A DNA stretch of 64,000 nt. It comes from Apostichopus japonicus (Eukaryota; Echinodermata; Holothuroidea; Aspidochirotida; Stichopodidae). Numbering within the stretch: position 1 is the first letter of the stretch; each line of letters begins with the position of its first letter. The translations under genes and the position numbers were made by a program. Positions 35,180 to 53,000 of the stretch are shown here, in pieces. The DNA lies in NCBI RefSeq assembly GCF_037975245.1, contig NC_092570.1, positions 15,555,001 to 15,619,000 of the forward strand, read 5' to 3'. The notes under the pieces were generated by a model. That model did not search any database and was not told the DNA's origin. It was given only the letters and a program-made list of their open reading frames with translations.

Positions 35180-36044
35180 CAGGGACGTAGCCATGTGGGA
35201 GAAGGGGAGCAACTGTCCCCCCCCTTTCAGTGCCGAAAAATGTTAAAAACTTTTGTTTTTTTAGCATGGTATTTTGTCAGTGCTCTTTTGATCTTGAATA
35301 CTCATCAGCTCCGTTAACTCGATAATAATCGTAGTAACAATCAAGCCTACTGATTCAGCTACTTACTTAGTTTGGCAGATGCAATTAGCTAAATTTAGCC
35401 TATAGCCTATTACAAGCCTACAGTTGGACACTGCGTAATAAAATACATATTGCCTACCTAACCGCACTCGATGGAGTGTCACAAACCGTATGCACAACGA
35501 CGTCGACAACGTTCGTTCTCATCCTTTCTATGATTCGTCCTTATACAACAATTTATGAAGCAAAGCTAGCAATCATACGTGATACGCGCTTCCTATAAAT
35601 AATTATTACACTGCTAAAACACTGCGATAAAAATATTTGTGTTTAGGCCACTGCACATCTGGCTGTCTTACAAAATATGAAAGTTTATATTGTCCATCAG
35701 TTAAGTTCGTCAAATGTATTTTAAGTCCAGACCCCAGACATTAAACAATAAACAAGAATCATCCTACTGGAAAAATTGTAAAAGAGCACTATGTTTGTCT
35801 TTCTGATATAATATGTAAAAGAACATGTAAAAGAATTCAAACAGGAAACAAAATCTGTTGATAATATGATATCATATGATAATGATGAAACTGCCCAAAC
35901 ATTGCACCAGATCGCATGTAAGGACCTTCAATTGTTTAAAAATTTCTCAAAGGGGGAGGTAACATCCCCCAAGACCCCTCCCCTTATAAATCGTAAAATG
36001 TGCTACTCCCCCCCCCCCCCTTCAAATTCCTGGCTACGTTGCTG
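35180..36044 (-). mobile_element. hAT-like element, copy A3 (shortened, inverted)
   Basis: It begins CAGGGACGTAGCCATG and ends CCTGGCTACGTTGCTG. The body is the reverse of copies A1 and A2, but only 865 bp long. The flanking 8-mers AATTTGTA and CATTTGAA agree at 6 of 8 positions, consistent with an old insertion. Confidence 0.7.
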
Positions 36045-36332
36045 CATTTGAAGAGTCCCATATGGAAACTTTAGTCTTTTTTTTTTCGAGCCAGGGCATC
36101 ACATCATGCATAAACACACAATTAATGTAAAGGTGAGTACATACAATCTGACCAGCATGCACCCACATGAGCACTCCATAACATATCGCATGATTTCTTT
36201 CGCCTTTGGTAAGGAATAAAATATAAAAGCGCGGGGGGGGGTGGCGGGTTTTTCCCAAGCGTAGTCATTTAACTTAAATGTTTATAATCCAATGCTTTGA
36301 TTGAAACATCATTGTTATCATGACAACAACAT

Positions 36333-40337
<4,005 letters not shown>

Positions 40338-40850
40338 GAACAATTCCGATCTATTGTTCTGAGCGGAAACATAAATGCCATGACGTCGTGATAAAAATAT
40401 CTCCCCAAATATTGAGTATATGAACAAGGTATACCTCGTTTTGGGGGTCAAGATTTGGCCGGACGATACTCCTGATGTAATTACAATATCGGAATGATGT
40501 CGAAGCCTCAAACCATCAGTAGGTGTATGATGCCAGATAATAACAAAATGGACACAAAACGAATCGCCATTCAGCTCAGTGCTAAAAACAGCAGATTAAG
40601 TCAACCAAAGATTATGTTTTCTTCAAAAAGTCATAATGTAGTTTTGTTATAAAGGCTACCTGAAATCATTAATTATGAATGACTAAACTTGGAATAGTAC
40701 ATCTTAGTTCCTTCATTCCAATGATTGCACTTATATGTAAACTGTAAAGGTGTTTAACCTGCACCCCCTCCCCTCCCCCACCCACCACTTCGCTCCCCTC
40801 TCACACCAATTTATTCGTCATCTTTATATTGAATTCTGCCCCATACTTAC

Positions 40851-40892
40851 CCTCCGTTTCTTCGAGCCAAACAAGCAGTTCATTTCGGCTTC
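40851..40892 (-). CDS. Possible 42-nt exon between the membrane-type exon and P2
   Basis: It is bounded by TCCTTACATTTAG and GAGG|GTAAGT and encodes EAEMNCLFGSKKRR in phase 0. Both splice sites are strong, but a short exon like this could be chance. Confidence 0.25.
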
Positions 40893-40995
40893 CTAAATGT
40901 AAGGACAAAGGAAGTTTACACAACTTTCACGTGGTGTATTGATTGTAGCTTCACTTTGCGTTGATTTTTTTGGCATCAAATGACAGGAACGACCC

Positions 40996-40997
<2 letters not shown>

Positions 40998-41085
<88 letters not shown>
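40998..41085. repeat. (TA)n tract upstream of P2
   Basis: About 85 bp of pure TA. Confidence 0.95.
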
Positions 41086-41203
41086 CAATAAAGAACTCGC
41101 TATAACTGTTTTCTGGGCGTTTCAAACACTCGCAGTTATTCTCATTGCATACCGTATATAAGAAATATGCTATGAATGTTCTAACAGCACAAGGGATTAA
41201 GTT

Positions 41204-41490
41204 TGTACTACAGCTGAGCATTTTTACGCGAGTGCGTGTGGGTGTGTGTGCGTGTGTGTCTGTGTTGTATACAGAATGTGATAATTCAATGATCAAGCCA
41301 ATGTTAACTAAAATGGTTATACCGAGAATACAGACAAAAACATTAAACTTCTTCACGTTCCTCTCCAATTCGTTCCATTCTTCTCCATTTTGAATGAGGT
41401 CCTTACGAAACCTAATTGAAAGCTCATTCGGTTTGAATAGGATTAAATAAGTTATTCCAGTAAAACCGATATATGCGTATGAAATACACA
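41204..41490 (-). CDS. Possible exon of a multi-pass membrane protein
   Basis: The minus strand has an open frame with two hydrophobic segments (YAYIGFTGITYLILF and VFVCILGITILVNIGLII) separated by a charged loop (FRKDLIQNGEEWNELERNVK). A donor-like GTATAC follows the ELSHS residues. Further exons and the family are unknown; a chemoreceptor-like protein is one guess. It lies about 0.9 kb upstream of P2 on the same strand. Confidence 0.3.
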
Positions 41491-41567
41491 AGCACTTACC
41501 TCAATACCGTAACACGGCAACAGCAACCATTGGTAAATTGGTGATTGTACAAATTTCATGAATAACT

Positions 41568-41571
<4 letters not shown>

Positions 41572-41605
<34 letters not shown>
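41572..41605. repeat. (TA)n tract
   Basis: About 34 bp of pure TA. Confidence 0.92.
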
Positions 41606-41606
<1 letters not shown>

Positions 41607-42054
41607 TCTCGGTAATGCCTCTAGTTGAATCTGACTGGAAGGTTCGCATGCTACAAACATATTGATGGCTACCGTATAGACTATCAAATTTCGTTTCGGC
41701 TTCCTGTATGTGCATGGTTAATCGATTGAACATGTCAAAAGGTCAAAAATTGTGAAGTTGCACTGTAGGGTGTGTGTGGACATCAGTTTCGAAGACACCA
41801 CAAACTTACTGATTAACTAAAGGAGAATTAACCAAGCAAATAGACGTGGCGGAAATCAAAAGCTACAGTAGTATAAGTGATACCCTTGTTGGTCCTGTTT
41901 TCATTTGTCTCGCTAGTGGCACATGCATGCTGTTATACTACCGCAGTTATTAAAAGCCGTCATTCAAGTTATATACAAGTTGCTCTCGCTCTAAGAAATG
42001 TTACTTTCGTTTAAGTCACGAATTGAAAAAAAAAAAGCTTTATTAAACAATTGG

Positions 42055-42055
<1 letters not shown>

Positions 42056-42148
<93 letters not shown>
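42056..42148. repeat. (TA)n tract near the tRNA-like repeat
   Basis: About 90 bp of pure TA, 3' of the tRNA-like sequence when read on its own strand. A short TA run also lies at its other side. Confidence 0.95.
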
Positions 42149-42151
<3 letters not shown>

Positions 42152-42198
42152 GAAAATCGTAATGAGTTGGAAAATCAAGAACAGTGAAAAAACTTTCA

Positions 42199-42262
42199 GC
42201 CTCCACCGGGATTCGAACCACGGGCCTTCCGCTCTGTACGCGAACACCCTAACCACTAGGCT
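42199..42262 (-). repeat. tRNA-like sequence (pseudogene or SINE head)
   Basis: On the minus strand, GCCTAGTGGTTAGGGTG resembles an A box and GGTTCGAATCC a B box. A loop with T33 and a putative ACA anticodon can be drawn. The acceptor stem cannot form because the 5' side is a TA tract, and the T stem has two mismatches, so it is not a working tRNA gene. Confidence 0.5.
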
Positions 42263-42282
42263 ATATATATATCCTACGTCCT

Positions 42283-42628
42283 ATCAAGGACGTAGGAACC
42301 GGGGGGCTGGGGGCGCCACCCCCCAGTGAAAAACATGGGGGCGGAAGTATCATTCCGCCCCCGCTTCGCATGTCAGAAAACCCCTTTTTCATTTCCAAAT
42401 GAGAAAAAAATCTCATTTGGAGCACCAAATTGCGTCTAAGGCCAGGTGAAAATGCAAAATTATTTACAATATGGAGTGGGTGTTGAAGTGTGCTCTATTG
42501 CACCAAATTGCATTTGAGGCCACCTGGAAATGCAAAAAGGCAGCCCCTCCCCTTAGACCCCTCCCCCAGGCCGGCTATCAGTCTTCAGCCACCCCCGCAA
42601 CACTCAAAAGTACGCTCCTACGCCACTG
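42283..42628 (+). mobile_element. Probable hAT-like element, family C relative
   Basis: AAGGACGTAGGAACC at the left and GCTCCTACGCCACTG at the right resemble family C ends. C- and G-rich subterminal stretches are present. No clear 8-bp duplication is seen, perhaps because the left side abuts a tRNA-like repeat and a TA tract. Confidence 0.45.
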
Positions 42629-45007
42629 AATATATGCAGTGCTGTTAAAAAGTTAATAATAGGTGGCGCTATTCGTGAATAAATACTGTCTAACTGGGCT
42701 TTCACATCGGGTGGCACGCTCATAATAGAGTCTATATCCATCCGCCCGACTGTTCTTCTATCTCAGGAAAAGTGCCAAAAAGCAGCAGGAGAACATATGC
42801 CACCATAAACAATTAGTATAGGTACCGCACCCCAATTAATTGCTCCCATTGCCTTACACACTAAACTCGTCACTTTCCAAGGCCGATAGAGCATAGTTGA
42901 GTCAACTGACATGTTCTACCCACCATATTGTAGCTATTGACCTGGGTTATCATAAAACATTCAGACCGTTTAAATTTTAAGTTTATCATAGTGCTCTCCA
43001 AAAACACTCAACACAGTAGAGCGCACTTTAGGGCTAATTTCCGACAATGGCTAACCTCTCAGGTGGACGTGAATGTAATGTTTTGACTAGTATACATCAA
43101 TCTAAAAGTATTTAATAAACACTGCCCTCTGTATTATGAAGTAAATAAATGTCATGCATCATATACAAGATATAGATTGGTTGACAACAAAGAGTAACAG
43201 AATAAATCCATCGTTATCATAATAATCGCTCATCTGTTTACTATCTTAAAAACATCACATAGTGAACAACTCAAAGTGTGGTTCGATACCAGCCTACCCA
43301 ATCACAATTCATTCCTCACTCATGATGCCGTGACGTCATACGAAAATAAAACTACTCGGCGGTAAACACAGAAAAATGGGTACACGCGGCGCGAATAATA
43401 TAGGACAACCATGTTCTTTGAACCACTATAATTCATCTGTAAACAACAATCTTCCGTAAAATACAAACTTCTTGTGGCTATACATGACCAATGAATAATA
43501 GTTTGCCTACAGTGATGTCGGAATGACCGCCGGGGAGTTACGTGGGAAATGGTAAATAAATAAAATTGTTGTCTTATAATAGTAATAGTAATTTTAAAAA
43601 AAAGGCATTTCGTTGTAAGAAAATTAATATTCGAACTTGCCAATGGGATACCGAACAGATATGGATGTCGAGATTTGACCATCAGTGCGTGAATTTTGCG
43701 GTTATTCGTCATGGCGAACGCAATTAACCGAACCGTCATTCACGATATATTATGTAGAAGGTATAGTGACCGGTCTCGTAAGAGCATGTGACATAATATA
43801 TTTGGGATCTTTGTCAAAAGAAGAGTTATCAGGGTAGTTGTCTTCGTCCTTCCCCCAATTCCCCCCCCCCCCCCGACACCCCGGTCTCGCACCAACTTCC
43901 CAACACCCCTCCCAGCTCAGAAGTTCACTTGTTCCAAGTTATTTGTGCCAGCTAGGCGTGGGCAATGGCCTGAATGTTTATGGAGATGTCCAATTCGCAT
44001 GCCAAAATATTGAATCAACATATATAACTAGAGGTAGTGTCTTTAAAAAATACTTTTACAAAGACAGCAGCTAATACACATTTTTATTACCGAGATTTTC
44101 GGACTCAAAATGACTGCAAACTCATACTGGTGCACTGAGAATAATTCTATCCGGAGCGTAAAGAGACGTGGATGAAGATGTGGAGGCGTAACCCTCCCCT
44201 CCCGCCCATGTTTTCAATCTGAATCAACATTTAAATGTATTTAGTTATTAGCACACCCGTTTTTTTTAACCTAATTATGGCTCAGAATGCACAATTTGAC
44301 GTCTAAACTTGCTTTTGAATGGCATCCATGTTGCTATGTTGTTCTAATGGAGTAAAAAGAACGTTAGCATTTCTAAAATGTTTTTTTTTTTTTTTTGCTT
44401 TCTTGTACTATGAAATATCAAGACTAACATTCTGCCTCCTGTCAGCAAATTGTTCTCTACCAAGTTACATACGATTGAGCAATCATCAATGTGACGGGTG
44501 CCCGTAGTACCATACACGTTTAGTTCATTGACTAATGCTATGTAGCTAAACAATAGATTTTGTTCGAGATCTTCAACCTGAAAGATAGTTACAGGGTACC
44601 GTAGCATAATTCATTCACCATTACTTCTTCGCTCAAATTAGTGGACATACATGCTAAGCTAAGGATATGATGTACTGTACTCGCGTTCATATGCAGGCAT
44701 CCCTCATCAGGAGCAAAAGGAAAAAAGTGCAGGTGATCCCGAATCCATTGTGTCTTAGTCTAGGTAACCTCCGAGAAACTTTGCGAAAGTGCTGGGATCT
44801 GAAAAAGAAAAGATTGATTAACTCAACTGTCGACTGGTTTGTTAACCTAATTTATGCTGCCATGAATCACGGACCAGTATTGTTTTAGGTTTACGAGTAA
44901 TAATGCTAGTATAATTTCATATTTAGCTTGAACAATTTAGACAATTTAGACAGTACATAGCCTAAGCTACAGTAGGCCTCCTACTACTACTAGTAGTAGC
45001 ATGGTGA
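42629..45007. other. Gene-free stretch
   Basis: It has a TGACGTCA (CRE-type) word at about 43332, a C-run at 43860, poly-T at 44381-44397, and no convincing exon. The 139-codon minus frame at 43320-43739 has no domain. Confidence 0.4.
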
Positions 45008-45475
45008 CTTCGAAGTTCGGACACTTAAGACTTAAAACACCCCAAAACTAAATCTTCTGGTATAAATCATTTGAAAATATACTTCATAAGGTGGGAGAAT
45101 TTTGTTATAGTACGATACACGGCCAAACTTTCTTTCCTGCAAACTGTTTTCACGTTGTTTTCCAAGAAGATTCTTCGTGATTGTGGAACTGGTATTTCTT
45201 TGCTAGAGTATTGCGAAGTTCGGACACGCAACCCACAGTGTGGCGCTGGTGATAAAATTGGTGGCGCAGTTGCTCTTTCAGTAATTATAACAGACTTCAT
45301 AGATATTCGTCATTTTATTGACAAATATGTAAGTAATTTCTTGCACGCGGGTCATTTTGGAGAGAAAATAACTGTAGCTTCGTACTTTTTGGTGAAATTT
45401 GACTCTTCCTGTAGATATTCATGGTGAAATCGTGTATTTCTTAGGGTGTCCGAACCTCGCAGTATGCCGAACTTC
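45008..45475 (-). repeat. Repeat E, copy 2
   Basis: It begins with CGAAGTTCGGACAC and ends with GGTGTCCGAACCTCGC then CGAACTTCGCAA. It matches 9233-9463 in reverse. A second GCGAAGTTCGGACACG lies in the middle, so two units may be joined. The open frame at 45071-45427 lies within the repeat. Confidence 0.55.
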
Positions 45476-45716
45476 GCAATACTGACTATACTACCAGTAC
45501 TAACTACTTACATGTTCCCAATAGATATGAAGCTTTAAGCGAAATCTTACTTGGAGTTGGTATTTAATTTTGTAATTTACCAAATTGATAATTGAAGTTT
45601 TGTTCTGTACATTGTGTAAAGATTGCTACATCTATCTTCATGCATGTGTTCCTACTCTAGTATTTAGACTCTAACTTACGTAAGTACTAGTACTTCTTCA
45701 TTGCTGTAGCATGGTG

Positions 45717-46302
45717 GGCTCATAATTGACGCACTTAAGGATTTGATCAACGATGTCTATCAAGGAAAAATCCAAATCACTCAACTTACGTGATTTTCAT
45801 ATGTGTAGTTCCTCCGAAATGTTATGATCTCAAAATATTCAAGGTTCTGTGCTTATGCACCGTACAATTGAGCAGAATTTGACCACAAAATGTCTGCCAT
45901 GTCAAGTTCTTTCATACCCCTAAATTGACACATTTGTCAATAAGCTAACTGTAGTGTAGGCATTAGTATACATCCATTGACTTTATATGCTGTTTGCTAT
46001 GCTCCGAGCCTCTAAGCTCAGACAGGTCAGGTCCCAGAGAGTAGTGTTATCATATTGAGGTTATGTTGGTTATTTTTATGGTGTAAGATTTCCAAATGCC
46101 CAAAAAACGTGCAAAACTGGGGGGAGGGTGTTAAAAGCTTAAAAAATACCACAATTTGGTTAGCAAATAGCTGAAATGGATTCAAACTCATGAAATATGT
46201 AATTCTGCTTGACTGCAAAAAGTTTAGGTGGCCTGCTGTATCTTTGCTAGTAATAATTGAAGGTGCGTCAATTACGGGGTGCGTCAATTATGAAGCCTTA
46301 AC
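45717..46302 (-). repeat. 0.58-kb repeat D, copy 2 (unsplit)
   Basis: Ends with CATAATTGACGCAC and GTGCGTCAATTATG form inverted repeats. The body is the reverse complement of 25651-25820 joined to 27375-27783. Its size fits a MITE-like element of unknown superfamily. Confidence 0.75.
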
Positions 46303-46931
46303 TGTACTACTAGTACTACCTAGGCTAGTACTGTACTAAGTATAATAACTTGTGCCAGTAGAAGAAAAAAAATATTCCCATTACTCAAATACAATATGGT
46401 GGTATGAGTAATTTCTAAGCTGTGCATTAGCTTGGTAACAAACTGCTTATGGTAACTCGTGCTCAAGTTCCAACAAGCATTTTTCATACCAACATTATTT
46501 TGTGTCGCTGAGACATTTAATTGCCTACCTGAACACGGTGCAGTTAACGACTTCAACAAATTATGCAACCATCTCTTCTCAATGTTTGGACGGTTAGATT
46601 TAAAGTACTTCATGTTCCAAAAGTATATGTATATATCATTTTTTGGGTTTCAAAACTTTGCTAGCAACACTTATATGAAGTTAGATCATATGTAATAAAT
46701 GTTCAGTGCTTCCAAGAGTATGGATTACTGTAAAACAAATACAGTTTTCTCCTTTTCATACAGGACAAGGTTATTCCCCATCCCTCCCCCCCCCCTCCCC
46801 TCTTACCACCCAACTTCCCTTGCCTCAACTAATCGCAAGGTGTTGTACAAGAATTAATATAACTGGAGGTTGGAGTCGCATCTCCTGCAGTCTGAACTTT
46901 AAAAGCCCGATAACGGACAAGTGGATTAACA
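46303..46931 (+). promoter_or_regulatory. Upstream region of the ABCC4-like gene
   Basis: This is the about 0.6 kb between repeat D and the start codon, where the promoter or 5' UTR should lie. No TATA box at a sensible distance was identified. A polypyrimidine stretch (46780-46830) followed by CTGCAG at about 46885 may be a 5' UTR intron end. Confidence 0.3.
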
Positions 46932-47023
46932 ATGGGAGAAGAAAAGGAAACGGAAGACATCACTCTGGATAGTCAACCGAACCCAATCAACTCAACAAAC
47001 ATCTTCTCCAAAGTGTTTTTCTG
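46932..47023 (+). CDS. ABCC4: ABCC4-like exon 1 (start codon)
   Basis: The exon runs from ATG to a donor read as CTG|GTAAAT and encodes [18 protein letters not shown] followed by the FSKVFF block. It ends with two bases of a split codon. An upstream CTGCAG at about 46885 could be a 3' splice site for a 5' UTR exon, but this is not proven. Confidence 0.88.
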
Positions 47024-50000
47024 GTAAATAATTTACTCTTGTATTCTATTCACATATATAGCTTCTGCATACCCCTCACCTGGTATATATGTGCTATCAG
47101 GGGGGCCACAGCTCTAAGCCTCTGGTCGATTCAGTGGCTCGGGTAAAGCTCGGGCAAAATATGGCACGCAGAAACATAATCCCAAGTTTGTTATATATAT
47201 GCCGTAAAGCAAATTGAAAAATTTAAACAGGGGGCTCTGTAACAAACTAGAGCAGGGCTTCACAAGAACTATGGCAGAAAGCCAACGTGCCATTGCTGTT
47301 TGCAGAGGTGGCCCCGAAAAAAAATGCCTCGCCGACGGAGAAAGTTTGCCGCCATGCCCTATATATGATTTGCTGTCGGTTCCCTGTACATTGCGAGTAG
47401 TACACTTAAGTTACACTATAGAGTAACCCAAAACTCTCTAGGGGAGATTTTGTTTGATTCATCCTTCACAATGCAGTAGCTTGATTTTGCCACTTTTTTC
47501 AGCTTCTCAAGAGTTTTGGCGTAAATCTATATACATACAGTGCAAACATAAATATTGTTGAGATTGTTCTTTATGCTTCCTTTACAAGGACATTGCTATT
47601 TGATGTTCGTTTTACTTCCACACATTAAGTCGATGGGAGTTCTCCATAGAGTTAACTGTATGCAAGGGAAATCACACCATAAAATCCCATTGCGTGAAAC
47701 TTGACTTGCTTTAGTCTATTTAGGTTCCGGTACTCAGCTATATGCTGGGGGGGGGGGGGATGTTAATACGAGAACCCCTTAATAGAAAATGTAACCTCTT
47801 CTTTGGAAACGATATATGTCAACAATTAATTCAAAAAGTAGTGATGTATCATGTCATACGGCACATACCACGTAAGGAAAGGGGGGGGGGGTGATTATTA
47901 CTAATATGTGCGTACAGGACTTTCAAGGTAAAAGTTGCTTTAGGCTGCGCTGTACACTGCATATCAACTACGTGAGCTTTGAAAGTTTTTGGCATATATC
48001 CGATCCACTAAGATGATGTAAGAATTGCGGCTGACCAAAAATGCTGTCGGTGCCCTTCCTCAGATTCAGTTTTGCGGTCATGCCCTTCCTATTTGCCCTG
48101 ATGCCCTTCACAGTTGGAACCTACCAATGGTATATTTTTTGCCATGTCCTCTTTGATGCTTGTGTCAAAGCCCTGTTAGAGTATGGGCAATCTTATCCTA
48201 TACCAGCCTACACCCCATTCCATATATACTGTATATATAGAGAGTCAATTCAGTAAACAAAAAGGGTATGCCAGTGCAGTGAAGATGACATGCTCTTCTG
48301 CTTGCATCAAGTCTTAGAGATACATCTATCTACACTCCACATTGATAAAACTACCAAACCAGAACATAGAGTGCAAATACAACCCAAAATTGAAATGTTG
48401 TAAAAGAGCAAATGTCGGTTTCAAACCCCCTACCCCTCCACTCCGCTCTCCCTACCCCTCCACCACGTGGCCCTCCTGTAGTTCAGTTTGAAAATGTCAC
48501 CAGCTGTAAGGGACACTTTGAAGGTGTAAAACCCTATATGATTGGCAGAAATTCAAATGGAGTTCTGCATGCCCACATATGATTTGAAAGTGTCATAAAG
48601 TCTACAGATATCATAATACCGCAGGGCTATAAACAAACAAAATTAATGTACTGGTACGTATGTCACTTTTTGTATCTATAGTTATAAAATTAATTAATTA
48701 ACTGACTGACTCTACAGGGCTACCACAGTTTTAGATATTGAGTCTGTAAATTTGTTTTATTTAATTTGCTATATAGCAGGGTATTAAAAAAAGGATAATG
48801 TACTGGTATGTTAGTTTTTGGTATAGATATATTAAAATTGACTTACTGGCTCTACAGGGATACAACAGTTTCAGATATTGAGTCTACATTACTTTGCTAC
48901 ATATCTCATTAATAAATTAATGCAAACTCATAATGCTGTAGCTGATAGTGAAAGAAATAGTCTACCAAGCCTACTGTACTTCTTGTTCTTTTTATTTTTC
49001 TCCTTTTTGTGTGTTTTTTTATTAAAAATTTGGTAGTGCTACTTTCCTTCTTTGGTTCATAAGTTTTGCATTGGCCAATGGTAAACTTAACTCAAATTCG
49101 GATGAGCTGTTCTGCAAAGTGATAACAAAAACTACAGCACTGTAATGTTTGCAGCCAAACCCCTCCCTCCCCCTCTCCCCCCCAACTCTCCCCTGCACAT
49201 TTCTTGGATGATGAATGCCTATATATATGTGACTTTCAAACAGACTATATAGACAATTTCCATCCACAGTACAGTACTTAGCCTATGGGAACAAGTCTAG
49301 ACATTGCTAGATTTTGAAAGTAAAAATTCGGCCATGTTATAATCACTAACTTTAGGCTGAATTTAGGCAGATTTTTAATCCAGATAAGGATGGGGAGAAC
49401 TTTAATCTTGAAATTTTTTCGCTTTCTCTTCATTCAATTGCGCAGAAAGGGAATTATATGTGCATTTACTGTGCTAACATAATTCTTCAATGTCAGTTAT
49501 ATTGAACTGAAATATAGCATATCTTCAACTTTGAAGTGCCCACTTTGGAACACACAAATGTTATAATTTTACATACATTCCAAAAAAGAGATAAAAGATT
49601 CCACAAACTTAGTTTGATCTTGATATGACGGTATTAGAGCAAGAAATTTGATTGTGACTTATCAAGTCAACACATAGAAAGGTCTTGTCTGAATCGTTTA
49701 CTGTTTATTCAGTCTGACATTTGACATGCCATAACTTACCTGTCTCCACATACTTGTGTCACTCTGTCCCAAGCTTGGCGCAACAGACTGATTTCTCCCA
49801 CAATGCATCATCGCCTTGTACTTTTTTTTCCTTTACGACTTTCGAACATGTCCATCGTTGTTTTCTTCCTTAATTCGATCTGTTTTCGTTCCGTTTTTGT
49901 AACAGCTGGCTGTTTCCGCTCTTCAAGTACGGTTATAAGAATACCTTGGAGAGACACAACCTTTACCAGACGGTTCCTCAAGATTCATCACAACTGCTTG

Positions 50001-53000
50001 CAAATAAGTTAATACAGTGAGTTAATTATCACATATTTACTGACATGTATAAAAGTTCTATCTGTAGCAAAATTGGTACTATGGTTTAGGATGGGACAGT
50101 TTTCAGTGGGGGGGGGGGAAGGGGGGCTGGGAATAATTTCTTACCACATTGTTTTGAAATGAGATAATACTTGGGAAGCCCAAATCTCTTATCCTTGATG
50201 GCACCATCTGTTTGTGTGTACCTGCCATTTATGCATTTGAAGAACCACTGATTTGTAAAATTTTCGGCAAATGTTGTAAACACAAAAATCAGATTTGGTT
50301 TTCATCTGGCTAATGACCTAGTTGTTTACTTTCAAATTCAGATTGCACTGTAACTAAATCCCTCAATTTTGTGATAAATTGGCATTGCCCCATGTTGCTT
50401 TGGAGATACTGAAATCAAACAAACTTAGTCGGAGGCCTATGGTCCATCCGAAAGAGGAGTTTTTACCGGCCCGAACCTGATATGCTATTCACGGCATCCC
50501 TCCTACAGTGCACACGTATAATAGTTGATTTTTGTCTCGTTAATTTTTTTTCGCTATATTTATTTGGTGGGCCAGAAATGCTGTTCCCAAAAACCCCATC
50601 AGGGTAAAGACCTGGTTGTCTGAGGGACAAACAAGAAAGAAAAGCCTTCAAAATTTTTCCCTCACATAGTAAGTTCTGTACTTCAAATATCATACACGGT
50701 ACAAAGTTTTTATCAAAGTCAGCAGCAAGTACACTGGGTGCTGAATAAAATTGTTATCAAAGTCGGCAGCATTTTCAGTAGTTGCTGAATTTCACAGCTC
50801 CTCTGAAGACGTATTGTAACCTGTGTTATTTGATTGATTGTGCTATCGGCAAACATTCTTGTTTGCACAGATGATTTTGGAACCGTCTAGGTGTCGTAAT
50901 AGACCACAATAGTCATCCATTCACTGAAGTAGAGTAATGTACTTTGGTGCATTTTATGATTGAAGGGTACCTCCCCCTCTTTCACCAAATGGAGACCGAT
51001 TGAAATTTTGATGAGCCACTCAAGTACTGTACATCGAAGATACCAGTGAGAGTACCTATTATTTCTAAAGCTAAAATACATTTGCTCTGTATTCGTTTTT
51101 TTTGTTGTTGTTGCAGTTTTTGTTTTGTTTTTGTAATTTGTAAACAAGATTATGTACAGCAGATTCCTTGTTATTGTTTTAGTGAGATCTTTGTCATATC
51201 GAAACATTTGTGTGTTTAGACTTCAGTTAGTCCAATTTTCATCAAATAAATTTTCCACCGTCTGTGATGGAGAAGAGGACAGAATTTTAAAGGCATTCAG
51301 TGTCCAGCAAACAAACTGTATGTACAGTATGTATGTGTGTGTATGTAGGTGTGTGTGTGGGTATGCGTGTGTTTGCATGTGTCTGTGTGTATGTGACACC
51401 TTGACTTGTAAACACGATATCACAAGAACTAAAAGTTGCCTGAACTTGAATCTTCGTAGGTACAGTAGGTAGCACTTGGTTTACAATACGTGGTTTTTAT
51501 CTACAGTAAGACAGCTGTTTCAATACAACAGATGAGCAATGCACATGTTGTGGAATTCTCTCTAATTTCTTAGTTCCCATTTAATGTAATATTTAACTGC
51601 ATTTGCCATCAGCTTGGAATGTTGTACCCTAGTTGTGGATTGGATACAGCTTTCACTGAGACTATATTTGTTTTTTCTTCTTCTTCTTATTTTGTGTTCA
51701 CCACATTGTCTGAAAGACAGTGCCTCACCACTTATTTAACTCCCACTTTATATTTATTTGCACTACACCCATGTTTATATCACTCCCAAGAAACAGCAGG
51801 GGTCGTTTGTCCGGGGTGTCACCGCCTCTTCTTGACATTGCTCCTTCTCAGAGTTGCTGTCATTAAATATCAATCGCTGTGTGTTGAAACTTTTACCGAA
51901 CAACAATGAAATATGCCGGGTGAAAGAAATAGTCTTCATTCAATTTTGACAGATCTTTAGTCCGATACTTCAAGGAACTCCCGCAGCGTCAAGTTTGACA
52001 GTTTTTGATCTAGAATGAATCAAGTTAAATAGAGCGTCACAAATTCTGTAACTTGCTTAAGTTTATACTTCGTGGGGAGACACAAAACCAGGCTGTTACT
52101 CTAGGTGGCTATATTATCGTCTTCCATCAAAATATGTGACAAAGATTTCACCTTCATCAAATTCCAGCTTTCTCGTAGATCTTCCGAGTACCTCCACAAT
52201 CGAGTACATTTGGTAATCCAAACACAGTTTAAGAATTTCCTACTTTAATGTGCCGTTTAAAGCGGCATTTTAACTTGTAATTGATCAATATTCCAATGCT
52301 GGTCCATAGTCAAATCACTTTTTAAGAAAGTAGTTCATTAAATTCAGGGTTTCCTTTTGCTATTCATTTTTGTGAGGTGGCCACTTCTCTGTGTTTTTAG
52401 GGACCACCTCGCAGAAATATTACTCACATCCCTGCATTACTGTAGTCAGAGAAAGAATAAAAAATATCGCAATGATTGCAATCCAACTATTTTAACCCAT
52501 GATGCCATCATCTGATATGGCTGTGAGCCTGTGAACACTAAATATATAGCAACAAATAGAAGTTCTTCTGCCTATTTGACACAGCCTTTTAGCTAACTGA
52601 TTGTTTGCATGATTGACGTTCTAACAAAATTTTCCGAGCGGCCTTGCCCCTAGAACCCCATCCCCCCTCCCCCTTCATGTATGCTCATGCACTCCAATGT
52701 CACAAACCAGTTACCACCCCTCACACGAGAAACTCCAGGGGATGTTCAGTTAAGCATAGTTTCAGACACATCAGATCTAGTGGAAATGTACTTTGTTGCC
52801 TTGCTTACCTGTCTCCCCACAATCTCAGCCTTCGAAGCTAAAATGAAGTGGCAACATTTTGTTAACCCTGTATGCCTTTCAGCGAGTGGTCTCTGACAGT
52901 CATTGACCCTTCTTCTGGTTCTACAACGTGTGTGCTTTCTTATGGACATCCCCCCCCCCCCCAATTTTATTGGCCCACAGCCATCTTTTTATGACCCATT

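Noticed and set aside
42199-42262. Functional tRNA gene
   Set aside because: No acceptor stem and a mismatched T stem; only the A and B box-like parts remain.
43320-43739. 139-codon minus-strand frame
   Set aside because: No domain; composition like neighbouring non-coding DNA.
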